A stretch of 64,000 nt of DNA from Ascidiaceihabitans sp023955215 (lineage in GTDB: Bacteria; Pseudomonadota; Alphaproteobacteria; Rhodobacterales; Rhodobacteraceae): positions 135,752-199,751 of the forward strand of contig CALSPX010000009.1 in NCBI GenBank assembly GCA_943788345.1, read 5' to 3'. The stretch's first letter is position 1, and each line of letters starts with the position of its first letter. Positions 33,326 through 42,540 of the stretch are shown in pieces. The translations under genes and the position numbers were made by a program. Below the pieces are notes generated by a model. The model did not search any database. It was not told the DNA's origin and worked only from the letters and a program-made list of their open reading frames with translations.

Positions 33326-34192
33326 TTACGCCACGTTGCGAATGCTATGGGACTGCGTGACCCCCAAAGCATGGCACACATCGCGCGTTAGGTCGGGACG
33401 GTTGAGTGTATAAAAGTGCAAGTCGCTAACACCCTCATTCAGTAGATCATCACACAACTCTGTGCATTGCGCGACTGACAAAAGGTCCAACCGGCCATCG
33501 CGCGTGGCTTTGTCAAAGGTCTGGGCCAGCTCGTCAGGAATGTACGTACCGCATTTTTGGGCAAACTTGCGGGCGCTGTTCCAGTTTGTGATGGGTAAAA
33601 TCCCAGGTGTGATTGGAGCTGTGATCCCAGCATCCGCGCAAGCATCGCGGAAGCGAAGGAAGCCATCAGCCTCAAAGAAGAATTGGGTCAATGCCTCACA
33701 GGCACCTGCGTCGATCTTGGCCTTCAGCCAATCTATGTTTTGCTTGGAGGATGCCGCGTCTGGATGAACATCAGGGTACGCGCCAACGCGGATATTGAAA
33801 CGGTCCGTATTTGCAAGGGCCGTGATCAAGGCACAGCTGTCTTCGAAGCCATCAGCGTGCGGCCTGAATTCGGTGTCGCCTTTGGACGGATCTCCGCGCA
33901 ATGCTACGATATCAGTAATTCCTGCATCCGCAAATTTATTGGCCGTATTCATAACGTCGTCTTTGGACGCGCCCACACATGTGAGGTGGGCCGCAACGCG
34001 GTGGCCTGATGTGCGGTGCAGCGTTTCAGCCGCATCATGAGTTAGATGTTGATCAGAACCGCCAGCACCATAAGTCACGGAAAAGAAGCGTGGGCCAAGA
34101 GGAGCGAGAACCTGCGCTGTGTCCCATAGCCGGAAGGAGGCATCGATGGATTTCGGGGGGAACACTTCAAACGAAACGGATGGCACAGGCAT
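33326..34192 (-). CDS. metF: 5,10-methylenetetrahydrofolate reductase
   Basis: 288 residues, TIM-barrel FAD enzyme that makes 5-methyl-THF for methionine synthesis. Family motifs PSVSFEVFPPKS at the start, FFSVTYGAGG (about 38-47), DIVALRGDPSKG, and LTQFFFEADGFLRF. ATG 34192 preceded by AAGGAGAG; the frame extends further upstream without support. Divergent to the metR-type gene, the standard arrangement. Confidence 0.94.
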   Translation of the reverse strand: MPVPSVSFEVFPPKSIDASFRLWDTAQVLAPLGPRFFSVTYGAGGSDQHLTHDAAETLHRTSGHRVAAHLTCVGASKDDVMNTANKFADAGITDIVALRGDPSKGDTEFRPHADGFEDSCALITALANTDRFNIRVGAYPDVHPDAASSKQNIDWLKAKIDAGACEALTQFFFEADGFLRFRDACADAGITAPITPGILPITNWNSARKFAQKCGTYIPDELAQTFDKATRDGRLDLLSVAQCTELCDDLLNEGVSDLHFYTLNRPDLTRDVCHALGVTQSHSIRNVA

Positions 34193-34232
34193 TGGTCTCT
34201 CCTTTTTTGCTCTTGTCGCAGAAATCAAAACA

Positions 34233-34245
34233 TGAGACAAATTCA
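34233..34245. promoter_or_regulatory. Candidate MetR box between metF and metR
   Basis: TGAGACAAATTCA, a one-mismatch match to TGAA-N5-TTCA, the MetR operator consensus, 41 bp upstream of the metF ATG and 29 bp upstream of the metR ATG. The mismatch is A to G at the fourth base. Confidence 0.6.
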
Positions 34246-34273
34246 TAACTTTCAAGATAATTATGAGTTTCGT

Positions 34274-35179
34274 ATGCATATCGAGTTTCGTCACCTCCGC
34301 ACGATCAAAGCAATCCATGAAGCGGGTGGGCTGGCAAAGGCCGCTGATCTGTTGAACACAACACAAAGTGCGCTGAGCCATCAGGTGAAGGGACTTGAGG
34401 ATCAAGCAGGGGTTGAACTGTTCGTGCGCCGCTCAAAGCCGCTCAAACTATCGGCTGCTGGGACACGTCTGCTGCGATTGGCAGAACAGGTTTTGCCGCA
34501 AATCGAAGCAACAGTGGCAGAGTTCACCGGTTTACGTGATGGTCATTCTGGCCGCATGCACATCGCGATTGAGTGCCATGCATGTTTTGAATGGTTGTTT
34601 CCAGTTTTGGAACACTTTCGCCGGGATTGGGCGGACGTAGATGTCGATATTCGGCCCGGCCTCGCTTTTGACGCGTTGCCCGCTTTGATGAAAGAAGAGG
34701 TTGATCTGGTTGTGTCGTCGGACCCCGAAGACATTGCAGGGGTCGAGTTTATCGAGCTATTTGATTATGCGCCGGTCTTTGTTGCATCCAAGGATCATCC
34801 GCTGGCCCAAAAAGAGTATATTGAGGCTGCAGACTTTCGGGGGGAGACACTCATAACTTACCCGGTTGAACGGTCTCGATTAGATATTTTTAGCCAACTT
34901 TTGATCCCAGCTAAGGTAGAGCCCGCAGCAGTCCGTCAAGCGGAGCTCACGGCAGTGATTTTGCTATTGGTCGCATCCAATCGGGGCGTTTCGGTGCTGC
35001 CAGATTGGGTCGTGCGCGAGGTTAAATACAGCTCTGATTATGTGACGCGACCTTTGACCAAGAATGGGCTAACACGTCGCCTCTACGCCGCGATCCGCAG
35101 CGAGGAACGCGACAAGCCGTATATGCAGCGCTTGATTGAATTAGCACGAATTGAAGCGCGCAAACTGCAGGATGCTTAG
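34274..35179 (+). CDS. metR: LysR-family methionine regulator MetR
   Basis: 301 residues. Winged helix FRHLRTIKAIHEAGGLAKAADLLNTTQSALSHQVKGLE (residues 5-41) and an effector domain; the typical MetR stretch ECHACFEWLFPVLEHFRRDWADVD is at about 95-118. MetR activates metF/metE-type genes with homocysteine as co-effector. ATG 34274 matches the family start; the frame could begin at 34232. It ends two bases into the stop of lysE-type gene on the other strand. Confidence 0.92.
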   Translation: MHIEFRHLRTIKAIHEAGGLAKAADLLNTTQSALSHQVKGLEDQAGVELFVRRSKPLKLSAAGTRLLRLAEQVLPQIEATVAEFTGLRDGHSGRMHIAIECHACFEWLFPVLEHFRRDWADVDVDIRPGLAFDALPALMKEEVDLVVSSDPEDIAGVEFIELFDYAPVFVASKDHPLAQKEYIEAADFRGETLITYPVERSRLDIFSQLLIPAKVEPAAVRQAELTAVILLLVASNRGVSVLPDWVVREVKYSSDYVTRPLTKNGLTRRLYAAIRSEERDKPYMQRLIELARIEARKLQDA

Positions 35180-35763
35180 ACGAATATCATAACCACTGTG
35201 GCCGCCATGAGAGCGGCCATTGTTGTCATGAAAATGCGCCAAACCTTTGGATCGTTGAGGGTCGACGATAGCATATGCCCAATGCTGGTCCAAAACAGAC
35301 AAACGGCCAAGTTGATTGTGCTGAAGGCGATAAACAATCGCAAGGCTTCAAGCGGTGTAGATAGGCCGATACCAAAGCCGGCAGATGCAGCAAGGGCGAT
35401 GGCCCAAACCTTTGGGTTGATCGCCTGAAACATGATCGCCTCGTGAAAGCGAAAGGGGCGACCACGATCGTCGGATTTGGCGACGCGTCCTGCTTGGGCC
35501 GTTCGAATAGCCAGCCATAAAATCCATAGTGCCGCAATGACCTGACAGGTGAACTTCAAGGTTGGCACGGCGAGTAGAATAGTCCCTAAACCTAGACCAC
35601 TGATTGCACCCAGCAGTCCTGTTCCAATTGGCACGCCTAGCAGATGTGGCAGTGTCGCGTGAAAGCCAAAGCGCGCACCAGATGCCGTCAACATCACGAC
35701 ATTTGGGCCGGGCGAAAATAACCCAACAAAAACGAAGAGGATAAGGGGAAATGATGCACTCAT
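35176..35763 (-). CDS. LysE-family exporter
   Basis: 195 residues, about six membrane helices. FVGLFSPGPNVVMLTASGARFG and the central INPKVWAIALAASAGF are the LysE/RhtB signature. These proteins export amino acids or homoserine lactones; substrate unknown. Two starts are possible (35763 or 35793), neither with a strong ribosome site. It converges on metR with shared stop bases. Proximity to metR may hint at methionine or homocysteine export, an inference only. Confidence 0.86.
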   Translation of the reverse strand: MSASFPLILFVFVGLFSPGPNVVMLTASGARFGFHATLPHLLGVPIGTGLLGAISGLGLGTILLAVPTLKFTCQVIAALWILWLAIRTAQAGRVAKSDDRGRPFRFHEAIMFQAINPKVWAIALAASAGFGIGLSTPLEALRLFIAFSTINLAVCLFWTSIGHMLSSTLNDPKVWRIFMTTMAALMAATVVMIFV

Positions 35764-35956
35764 GCAGGTGATACGACGCGACGAAACCTGCAATGTAAAG
35801 GTAGATTAAATGCTCAGATTAGTCATCTCAGTTATGTGGTCGTTCTAAAGACCCACCTTAGCGCACCTTTTCAGGTGGCGTTCACCGCGCTTCCCTCTTG
35901 GCAAGTGCCAATGTAGGGCGTATAGCGCGGGCTTAATCCTCACTGGAGTACCCGCC

Positions 35957-36742
35957 ATGATCGGCAGCGCAAACCTTAATATCATGATTAAAGCCGCCCG
36001 TAAGGCCGGCCGTTCCTTGGTCAAAGACTTTCGCGAAGTTGAAAACCTTCAGGTTTCCAGAAAGGGTGCTGGTGACTTTGTCAGCAAAGCTGATATCGCC
36101 GCCGAGAAGGTTCTTAAAGAGGAATTGATGGGTGCGCGCCCGACTTACGGCTGGTTGGCTGAAGAGGGTGGCGAGGAAGAGGGGGCCGACCCGACACGCC
36201 GCTGGATCGTTGACCCACTTGATGGCACCACTAACTTTTTACACGGCCTTCCACACTGGGCTGTTTCTATTGCGTTAGAACACAAAGGCCAAATCGTTGC
36301 AGGTGTCGTATTTGACCCAGCGAAAGACGAGATGTTCGTTGCTGAAAAAGGTGCTGGCGCTTGGATGAACGACACGCGTATGCGCGTGTCCGGTCGTCAC
36401 AAGATGATCGATTCTGTTTTTGCGACAGGTCTACCATTTGCTGGCCGCTCTGATTTGCCACTGACTTTGCGCGAACTGGCCCACTTGATGCCAGTCGTTG
36501 CTGGGGTGCGTCGCTGGGGCGCTGCATCGCTAGATTTGGCTTATGTCGCAGCAGGTCGTTATGATGGGTATTGGGAGCGTCGTTTGCAATCATGGGACCT
36601 CGCTGCGGGTTCGTTGATTGTGCGTGAAGCGGGTGGTTTGGTTGAACCGCTAACCCCTAATGGTAACATTGTGGAAGATGGTGAAATCATCTGCGCAAAC
36701 GAACCATTGTTTGAACAGCTGGCGAAAATTGTGCGCCAGTAA
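35957..36742 (+). CDS. suhB: Inositol monophosphatase family protein
   Basis: 261 residues; Mg-dependent phosphatase. Metal motifs GWLAEEGGEE, WIVDPLDGTTNFLHG (about 82-96) and WDLAAGSLIVREAGG (near 212) are intact, so it should be active. Also known as SuhB, which in other proteobacteria acts on rRNA transcription. ATG 35957 is the first start. A terminator and a repeat copy follow before the convergent rhomboid gene. Confidence 0.93.
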   Translation: MIGSANLNIMIKAARKAGRSLVKDFREVENLQVSRKGAGDFVSKADIAAEKVLKEELMGARPTYGWLAEEGGEEEGADPTRRWIVDPLDGTTNFLHGLPHWAVSIALEHKGQIVAGVVFDPAKDEMFVAEKGAGAWMNDTRMRVSGRHKMIDSVFATGLPFAGRSDLPLTLRELAHLMPVVAGVRRWGAASLDLAYVAAGRYDGYWERRLQSWDLAAGSLIVREAGGLVEPLTPNGNIVEDGEIICANEPLFEQLAKIVRQ

Positions 36743-36765
36743 GTACTGAGATAGAGATTTTTAGG

Positions 36766-36793
36766 GGCCTCGCGTTTTGCGAGGCCTTTTTTG
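36766..36793 (+). terminator. Rho-independent terminator of suhB
   Basis: Perfect arms GGCCTCGC (36766-36773) and GCGAGGCC (36779-36786), five-base loop GTTTT, then TTTTTTG. Placed 23 bases after the suhB stop. Confidence 0.92.
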
Positions 36794-36796
36794 TTT

Positions 36797-36857
36797 GGGG
36801 CGCTGCCCCCGCCGCGCGATGCGCGCCTCCCCCGGAGTTTATTGGGCAAGATGAAGT
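36797..36857 (+). repeat. Intergenic repeat, copy C
   Basis: GGGGC/GCCCC palindrome at 36797-36809, GC-rich stretch, then CTCCCCCGGAGTTTATTGG and GCAAGATGAAG. Shares the GGAGTTT..TT..AAGATGAA core with copies A and B near 14.3-14.6 kb. It ends six bases from the rhomboid stop codon. Confidence 0.7.
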
Positions 36858-36862
36858 TTGGG

Positions 36863-37597
36863 CTAGCGCCTAACCCTTGGAATGCGACTGTTTGTATAGA
36901 CGGTTTCGGGGTGGGGTGGATGGTATTCGTTGCTATGCCAGAATTTTGTTCCGCCGCATTTGATCCATGTGGGTATGGCGCAGATAAGGCCTGCGATGAA
37001 GCCTCCTGCGTGTGCCCAGTAGGCAACGCCCCCTGTTTCAGGGTTGGATCCAATTCCGCCTAGGAATTGCATTGCGAACCAAATCATCAGTACAATCCAT
37101 GCGGGGATTGGGAAGATGCGGAAGAAGACGATGAGGATCAATAGGATATCGACTTTAGCTTTGGGGTAGAGCAGGAGGTAGCCGCCCATAACGCCAGCGA
37201 TAGCCCCTGAGGCACCTACTGTCGGTACGCCGGAATAGGGCGCTGAGACATAATGGATGAGGCCCGCGGCGAACCCTGTGAGGAGGTAGAAACCAAGGTA
37301 GGGCAAGTGTCCCATTTCATCTTCGATATTGTCCCCGAAAATCCAAAGGAAAAGCATGTTGCCAGCAAGATGCATCCAGCCGCCGTGCAAGAACATCGAT
37401 GAAAATAAAGTGAAGTAACCTTCGCCTGCGCTGATCCGTTCGGGGACCATCCCCCAAGTTACGTAGATGTGGTTGATCGTCGAGATATCTGAAAAAGCCC
37501 CGGCATAGCTTAAGAATATCCCAATATTAGCCGCCATGAGCATGTAGGTGACAAAAGGCAAACGCCCCGACGGATTATGATCGCGAATAGGTAACAT
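36863..37597 (-). CDS. Rhomboid-family intramembrane serine protease
   Basis: 244 residues, about six membrane helices. Catalytic Ser130 (GASGAIAGVMGGYLL), His196 (YWAHAGGF) and the oxyanion pair in GGWMHLAGNMLF (H76, N80). All key residues are present, so it should cleave membrane proteins. Start ATG at 37597 is embedded in a strong stem-loop directly after putA; its N-terminus LPIRDHNPSGR is the usual family opening, so the start is probably right. It follows putA by 39 bp on the same strand. Confidence 0.93.
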   Translation of the reverse strand: MLPIRDHNPSGRLPFVTYMLMAANIGIFLSYAGAFSDISTINHIYVTWGMVPERISAGEGYFTLFSSMFLHGGWMHLAGNMLFLWIFGDNIEDEMGHLPYLGFYLLTGFAAGLIHYVSAPYSGVPTVGASGAIAGVMGGYLLLYPKAKVDILLILIVFFRIFPIPAWIVLMIWFAMQFLGGIGSNPETGGVAYWAHAGGFIAGLICAIPTWIKCGGTKFWHSNEYHPPHPETVYTNSRIPRVRR

Positions 37598-37626
37598 CCC
37601 GCCAAGCTGAGGCTTTGGCGGGATGT
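37594..37626 (-). promoter_or_regulatory. Twelve-base-pair stem covering the rhomboid start codon
   Basis: ACATCCCGCCAA (37594-37605) pairs perfectly with TTGGCGGGATGT (37615-37626). In the minus-strand RNA, the 3' arm ends with the rhomboid ATG itself, with GGCGGG directly before it. There is no T-tract on either side, so it is not a standard terminator and may regulate rhomboid translation. Confidence 0.55.
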
Positions 37627-37636
37627 CGTCAAGGTG

Positions 37637-40600
37637 TTAGCTGACTTCGCCCAGCAATGCCGCGTTGCCGCCTGATGCTGTGGTGTCGATACAGATGTGG
37701 CGTTCCTCAAGGGCATGTCCAACATCGGGCTGCCCCGTGATGAGCGGTAAGATCGGTCCAGTACGTTGAGCCAACGCTGTATCGATGGCTCGGGTTACTT
37801 GTGCATCTCCCCACCAAAGCACGCCACCGTAGGATGGTCCGTCTGTCAGTAATGCTGGGTCGATGCTGCCAGTGACTAGAATGGCCTGTCCGCCGAGTTT
37901 GTTAACAGCCTCGGCTTGGGCTTGGGCCGTACCCGCGCCCGGGCCCATGCATAGGATGGGGGCGCGCGACATGCTACTCAGACGATTAGATTCACCAGTT
38001 GGGCCAGGCAACGTGTGTTCGCAGATAATTTGTGGCTTGTTGGTGATTGCAGGAAGTTCGATTTGTGTAGTGGACCATTCCCCAGCCACACCTGCAGATT
38101 TTCCTGCACGGAAGCGCAAAAGGTAATCGGGGCCACCCGCTTTTGGGCCTGTTCCCGATAGGCCTGTTCCACCGAAAGGTTGGCTTCCAACGATTGCACC
38201 AATTTGGTTGCGATTGATATAGACGTTGCCTGCCATAATGCGATCAGACACGTGCTGAACGCGGTCATCTATGCGGGTATGAAGGCCGAATGTTAGCCCG
38301 TATCCAGTGGCGTTGATGTCATCGATGATCTGATCCAATTCATGCGACTTGTATGTCACTAGGTGCAGAACAGGGCCGAAAATCTCCTCTTCCATATCCG
38401 CAATTCCAGACACTTTGATCAAGGTCGGTGCGATGAACGTTCCCCCATGAGGTGTAGGCAGCTGGTGGATAATCTCCGTCTTGTGCGCCTCAATGTGAGC
38501 TGCGATTTTTGCGCGCGCTGGTTCGTCGATGACTGGCCCCAAATCAGTGGAAATGTCCCATGGTTGGCCAACGGCTAGCGTATCCATGGCGCCAGTCAGC
38601 ATTTTGATGAACGATGGTGCGATGTCTTCTTGGACGTAAAGGCAGCGCAGGGCGGAACAGCGTTGTCCTGCGGATTGGAACGCGCTTTCGACAATGGCGG
38701 CCACAGCTTGCTCCGGAAGTGCCGTGCTGTCGACGATCATCGCGTTTAGACCACCGGTTTCAGCAATGAATGGCGTAGCCGGTGCGTTTTGCGCAAGGCT
38801 GTGGCGGATGCGTTGGGCCGTGCCGGTTGATCCTGTAAACGCAACGATGTTTAGGTTTGGAGTCTCGGTCAGCGCCCCGCCAATGTCGCCGCCGCCTGGT
38901 AGCAATTGCAGTGCATGTTTTGGGACGCCTGCTTCATGCAACAGCTGGGCTGCACGGTACGCCATGAGGCTGGTTTGTTCAGCGGGTTTGGCAAGGACCG
39001 CATTGCCCGAAGCGAGAGCCGCCGCGATTTGTCCTGAGTAGATCGCGAGAGGAAAGTTCCACGGAGAGATGCAAAGCGCTGTGCCTGCAGGTGCATCATC
39101 GGTCGCTTGGGCTGCATAGTAGCGCAGGAAATCCACGGCTTCACGCAATTCTGCAACGCAATCCAGCAAGGTTTTACCTGCTTCCCGGGTTAGCAGTGCA
39201 AACAATTCGCCAAAGTTGGCTTCGTACAGATCAGCGGCTTTGTTTAATATCGCCGCGCGTTTTGCGACGGGCGCATCCCATTGTTTAGCTTTTGAAATGG
39301 CCGTTTTAACATCTTTCAGGGATGCAAATTGCGCTATCCCAACGATGTCATTTGGGTTTGCAGGGTTGATCACATCGCGACTGTTTTCTGGATTGGTTCT
39401 GCCGTTTAGCAGTGGCAGCGCCGCCCATTTGCATGTTTCGAATTGCAGGCGTGCGGCATCTATTTGCGCCAAAGTTGGCGCGTGGGCTAGATCGAAACCA
39501 AGGGAATTGATCCGTTCAGGTTGGTAAAGGTCGCTACCAATGGTGATGGTGTGACCTTCAACGCTGACGCTATCAAACGGATCAGCGGCCACAACTTCCG
39601 GGGCCACGTCTTCGTCCACGATTTGGTTCACAAAGCTAGAGTTGGCCCCGTTCTCCAACAAACGGCGAACCAAGTAGGCCAACAGATCACGGTGTGCACC
39701 CACAGGGGCATAAATACGGCAGCGCGTTTCGTTGTCTTGCATGACCATCTTGTGCATAGCTTCGCCCATGCCGTGCAGGCGCTGGAATTCGTATGACTTT
39801 GGGTCAGTTGCCATATGCAAGATGGCTGCAACTGTGTGGGCATTGTGGGTCGCGAATTGCGGATAGATGCGATCCGTCATGTCCAAAAGTTTGCGTGCAT
39901 TTGCGATATAGCTAACGTCGGTCTGTGCCTTTTGAGTAAAGACAGGGAAATGCTTCATGCCCAGAACTTGAGCTTGTTTGATTTCGGTGTCCCAGTAGGC
40001 CCCTTTGACCAAGCGCACCATGAACTTGCGGTCATATTTGACCGCCATGTCATACAAGGCTTGGATCGCGGTTTCGGCACGTGGACCATAAGCTTGAACA
40101 ACCACGCCAAATCCATCCCATCCAGCCAAAGCGGGCTCTGAAATAACCTGTTCGATTACTTCGAGGGACAGTCCAAGACGATCCACTTCTTCTGCGTCGA
40201 CATTCAGACCCATGTCTGCGGATTTCGCGAGCAAGGCCAAAGAGCGTAGGCGTGGTGTTAGATTGCGAAGCACGTCTTCACGTTTAGCCAGCTCATAGCG
40301 CGGATAGAGTGCTGATAGTTTAACTGAAATGCCCGGATTGCTTTGAACGTCATCATGGACACATGCCGTTGCAATGGCTGAAATCGCGCGCGAATAGCTA
40401 AGATGATACCGTTTTGCGTCGGCTTCGGTGCGTGCGGCTTCGCCGAGCATGTCGTAGGAATAGGTGAACCCTTTTTCCTCCATTTTTGCAGCGCGTTTCA
40501 TGGCGGCAATGATGTCTTCGCCCAAAACGAACTGACGACCCATTTCTTTCATTGCGCGTGAAACGGCAGTACGAATAACAGGTTCGCCCAAACGCTTCAG

Positions 40601-41032
40601 TGCGGATTGGAGGTGGCCCGCCGTGGCAGGTGCGTTATCGTCCAACACTCGGCCCGTCAGCATCAAGGCCCAAGTCGAGGCGTTCACAAGCGAGGAAGCG
40701 GATTTGCCCAAATGCTTGCCCCAGTTGGATGGCGCAATTTTGTCTTCAATCAATGCATCGATCGTATCCGCATCTGGAACGCGTAAAAGCGCTTCGGCCA
40801 AACACATCAAGGCAACGCCTTCGTCAGTGGAAAGGCCGTATTCGGCAAGGAACACTTCCATCAAGCCGGGTGCCGCGTCATCTCTGATCCGACCAACGAG
40901 AGTTGCTGCCTTTGCTACAATCTCTGAGCGATCTTGCGTAGAAAGGTTGGCCAGCTCAATTAAGTGCTCAATCACAGGGGCATGATCGCCGTAGGTGTGT
41001 TCGTCAATCGTCTGCAGTAAATTGTCTGGCAT
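37637..41032 (-). CDS. putA: Bifunctional proline dehydrogenase / P5C dehydrogenase
   Basis: 1131 residues. Proline dehydrogenase domain (about 150-480, with LVKGAYWDTEIKQAQ and APVGAHRDLLAYLVRR); glutamate-semialdehyde dehydrogenase domain from about 510, with FIAETGGLNAMIVDSTA (catalytic Glu) and AGQRCSALRCL (catalytic Cys near 792); C-terminal domain of about 170 residues. It oxidises proline to glutamate at the membrane. No N-terminal ribbon-helix-helix DNA-binding part, so it is not self-repressing, and the divergent Lrp gene probably regulates it. Confidence 0.95.
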   Translation of the reverse strand: MPDNLLQTIDEHTYGDHAPVIEHLIELANLSTQDRSEIVAKAATLVGRIRDDAAPGLMEVFLAEYGLSTDEGVALMCLAEALLRVPDADTIDALIEDKIAPSNWGKHLGKSASSLVNASTWALMLTGRVLDDNAPATAGHLQSALKRLGEPVIRTAVSRAMKEMGRQFVLGEDIIAAMKRAAKMEEKGFTYSYDMLGEAARTEADAKRYHLSYSRAISAIATACVHDDVQSNPGISVKLSALYPRYELAKREDVLRNLTPRLRSLALLAKSADMGLNVDAEEVDRLGLSLEVIEQVISEPALAGWDGFGVVVQAYGPRAETAIQALYDMAVKYDRKFMVRLVKGAYWDTEIKQAQVLGMKHFPVFTQKAQTDVSYIANARKLLDMTDRIYPQFATHNAHTVAAILHMATDPKSYEFQRLHGMGEAMHKMVMQDNETRCRIYAPVGAHRDLLAYLVRRLLENGANSSFVNQIVDEDVAPEVVAADPFDSVSVEGHTITIGSDLYQPERINSLGFDLAHAPTLAQIDAARLQFETCKWAALPLLNGRTNPENSRDVINPANPNDIVGIAQFASLKDVKTAISKAKQWDAPVAKRAAILNKAADLYEANFGELFALLTREAGKTLLDCVAELREAVDFLRYYAAQATDDAPAGTALCISPWNFPLAIYSGQIAAALASGNAVLAKPAEQTSLMAYRAAQLLHEAGVPKHALQLLPGGGDIGGALTETPNLNIVAFTGSTGTAQRIRHSLAQNAPATPFIAETGGLNAMIVDSTALPEQAVAAIVESAFQSAGQRCSALRCLYVQEDIAPSFIKMLTGAMDTLAVGQPWDISTDLGPVIDEPARAKIAAHIEAHKTEIIHQLPTPHGGTFIAPTLIKVSGIADMEEEIFGPVLHLVTYKSHELDQIIDDINATGYGLTFGLHTRIDDRVQHVSDRIMAGNVYINRNQIGAIVGSQPFGGTGLSGTGPKAGGPDYLLRFRAGKSAGVAGEWSTTQIELPAITNKPQIICEHTLPGPTGESNRLSSMSRAPILCMGPGAGTAQAQAEAVNKLGGQAILVTGSIDPALLTDGPSYGGVLWWGDAQVTRAIDTALAQRTGPILPLITGQPDVGHALEERHICIDTTASGGNAALLGEVS

Positions 41033-41136
41033 GGATTTCCCTTTCCGTTTGGGTCACTTTATTCTACAAATACAAGTCGATTGGACTTATGTGAGGCTGG
41101 ATTGGAGTTTTTTGTTATGAAGATGGGGCATTTGTC

Positions 41137-41613
41137 GTGATTTTTAACCACTGTGAATTGGATCGTTTCGATACAGCGATTCTTGAAGTTCTAGCTAAAG
41201 ATGGCCGCATCAGTTTGACCGAATTGGCAAACCGAATTGGCTTGTCCAAATCGCCAACACAAGCACGTCTGCGCAGGTTGGAAAACACGGGTGTTATTTT
41301 GGGGTATCGGGCAATGTTGGATCCGATCCGCTTGGGATTAGACCATGTTGCTTTCGTTGAGGTTAAGTTGAGCGATACGCGCGATGCGGCGTTGCGGGCA
41401 TTCAATGCGGCCGTGGTCAAGATACCCGAAATTGAACAAGCCCATATGATTGCTGGTAATTTTGACTACCTGTTGAAAGTGCGCACGTCGAATATGGCGA
41501 GCTATCGTACATTCTTAGGCGAGACGATTTCGATCTTGCCCCACATCGCATCCACCTCAACATATGTAGCAATGGAAGCGGTGAAAGAGACCGTTTTGGC
41601 GGAAGCACCTTAA
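41137..41613 (+). CDS. putR: Lrp/AsnC-family regulator (PutR-type)
   Basis: 158 residues. N-terminal helix-turn-helix (FDTAILEVLAKDGRISLTELANRIGLSKSPTQARLRRLE, about 11-50) and C-terminal ligand-binding RAM domain (AHMIAGNFDYLLKVRT near 105). Divergent from putA with 104 bp between starts, the arrangement of PutR proline-responsive activators in alphaproteobacteria. GTG start, GGGG ten bases upstream. Confidence 0.88.
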   Translation: MIFNHCELDRFDTAILEVLAKDGRISLTELANRIGLSKSPTQARLRRLENTGVILGYRAMLDPIRLGLDHVAFVEVKLSDTRDAALRAFNAAVVKIPEIEQAHMIAGNFDYLLKVRTSNMASYRTFLGETISILPHIASTSTYVAMEAVKETVLAEAP

Positions 41614-41667
41614 GGGACCCACGAAAATGTTTCTTGACCTGCAGAGGATATGCGCCAGATTTGATGT

Positions 41668-42222
41668 ATGCGTATATTGTTTGCCATTGCCCTCATATCT
41701 GGCCCTGCGTGGGCAGAAGACTGCCCTGAGCCTAGGGATTACTCGACTGAGTTGGATGCCCTGATAGCCTCTGCTCAGGCGGCGTCATCTGCAATCGATG
41801 CAAAAGACGTAACCAGTGGAATGTGGGATGTATGGCTGCGTGCACCCAATGACCAAGCCCAAGAAGTTCTGGATCGTGGTCTTGCACGGCGAGATGGTTA
41901 TGATTTCGCCGGAGCATACAGTGATTTTGATAAACTTGTCGAATACTGCCCAAATTATGCAGAAGGTTTTAATCAACGCGCCTATGTTCAATTCTTGCGC
42001 GGTGAATACGCGGGTGCACTGGTTGATTTAGATGCCGCTTTGGCGCTGTTGCCAAATCACGTGGCTGCACAGTCAGGGCGTGCACTAACATTGATGCAAA
42101 TGGGCCGTTTAAAAGAGGCCCGAGCACAAATGTTAGAGGCGCTAAACAACAACCCATGGCTGTCGGAACGCGCATTGGTTGCAAAAGGTGCCCCACTTGG
42201 ACCCATAGGTGAAGATATCTAG
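41668..42222 (+). CDS. Secreted TPR protein
   Basis: 184 residues with signal peptide (MRILFAIALISGPAWA). Two to three tetratricopeptide repeats from about 70 (AQEVLDRGLARRDGYDFAGAYSDFDKLVEYCPNYAEGFNQRAYV...GEYAGALVDLDAALALLPNH) suggest a protein-binding adaptor in the periplasm. Partner unknown. It ends 48 bp before tRNA-Leu on the same strand. Confidence 0.82.
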   Translation: MRILFAIALISGPAWAEDCPEPRDYSTELDALIASAQAASSAIDAKDVTSGMWDVWLRAPNDQAQEVLDRGLARRDGYDFAGAYSDFDKLVEYCPNYAEGFNQRAYVQFLRGEYAGALVDLDAALALLPNHVAAQSGRALTLMQMGRLKEARAQMLEALNNNPWLSERALVAKGAPLGPIGEDI

Positions 42223-42270
42223 GGTTGAGGCTGGCGCAAGCTTTGAATAAAGACGGGTTATCGTGTCTGT

Positions 42271-42356
42271 GCGGGCGTGATGGAATGGTAGACATAGCAG
42301 ACTTAAAATCTGTGGGCCTTTGTGCCGTGGGGGTTCAAGTCCCCCCGCCCGTACCA
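42271..42356 (+). tRNA. tRNA-Leu (anticodon TAA)
   Basis: 86-base cloverleaf with acceptor arms GCGGGCG and CGCCCGT (G-U at the end pair), class II long variable arm, T-loop GGTTCAAGTCC, and encoded CCA. The anticodon stem-loop is CAGA-CTTAAAA-TCTG, placing TAA at positions 34-36. Decodes UUA. Confidence 0.96.
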
Positions 42357-42371
42357 CGATAACAATAATGT

Positions 42372-42410
42372 CGCGAATAACGTCAGCTTACTGGCTTTAT
42401 TCGCGGTCAT
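42372..42410 (+). terminator. Hairpin downstream of tRNA-Leu
   Basis: CGCGAATAA (42372-42380) pairs with TTATTCGCG (42397-42405), followed by GTCATTCTTTT. A plausible transcript end for the tRNA. Confidence 0.6.
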
Positions 42411-42540
42411 TCTTTTCTCAATGATCCATACAGTGTTGCCAGTCGTATTAGTCTGTTAGGAGCGGTCTGTTCCCTTGGGGCATTTGATTTCAAATGTTTG
42501 ATCGAACTGACGGGGCATTGGCAGAATTTTGAGGAACGTA

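Noticed and set aside
33300..34280. SAM riboswitch in the metF/metR region
   Set aside because: The gap between starts is only about 80 bp and shows no riboswitch-like helices.
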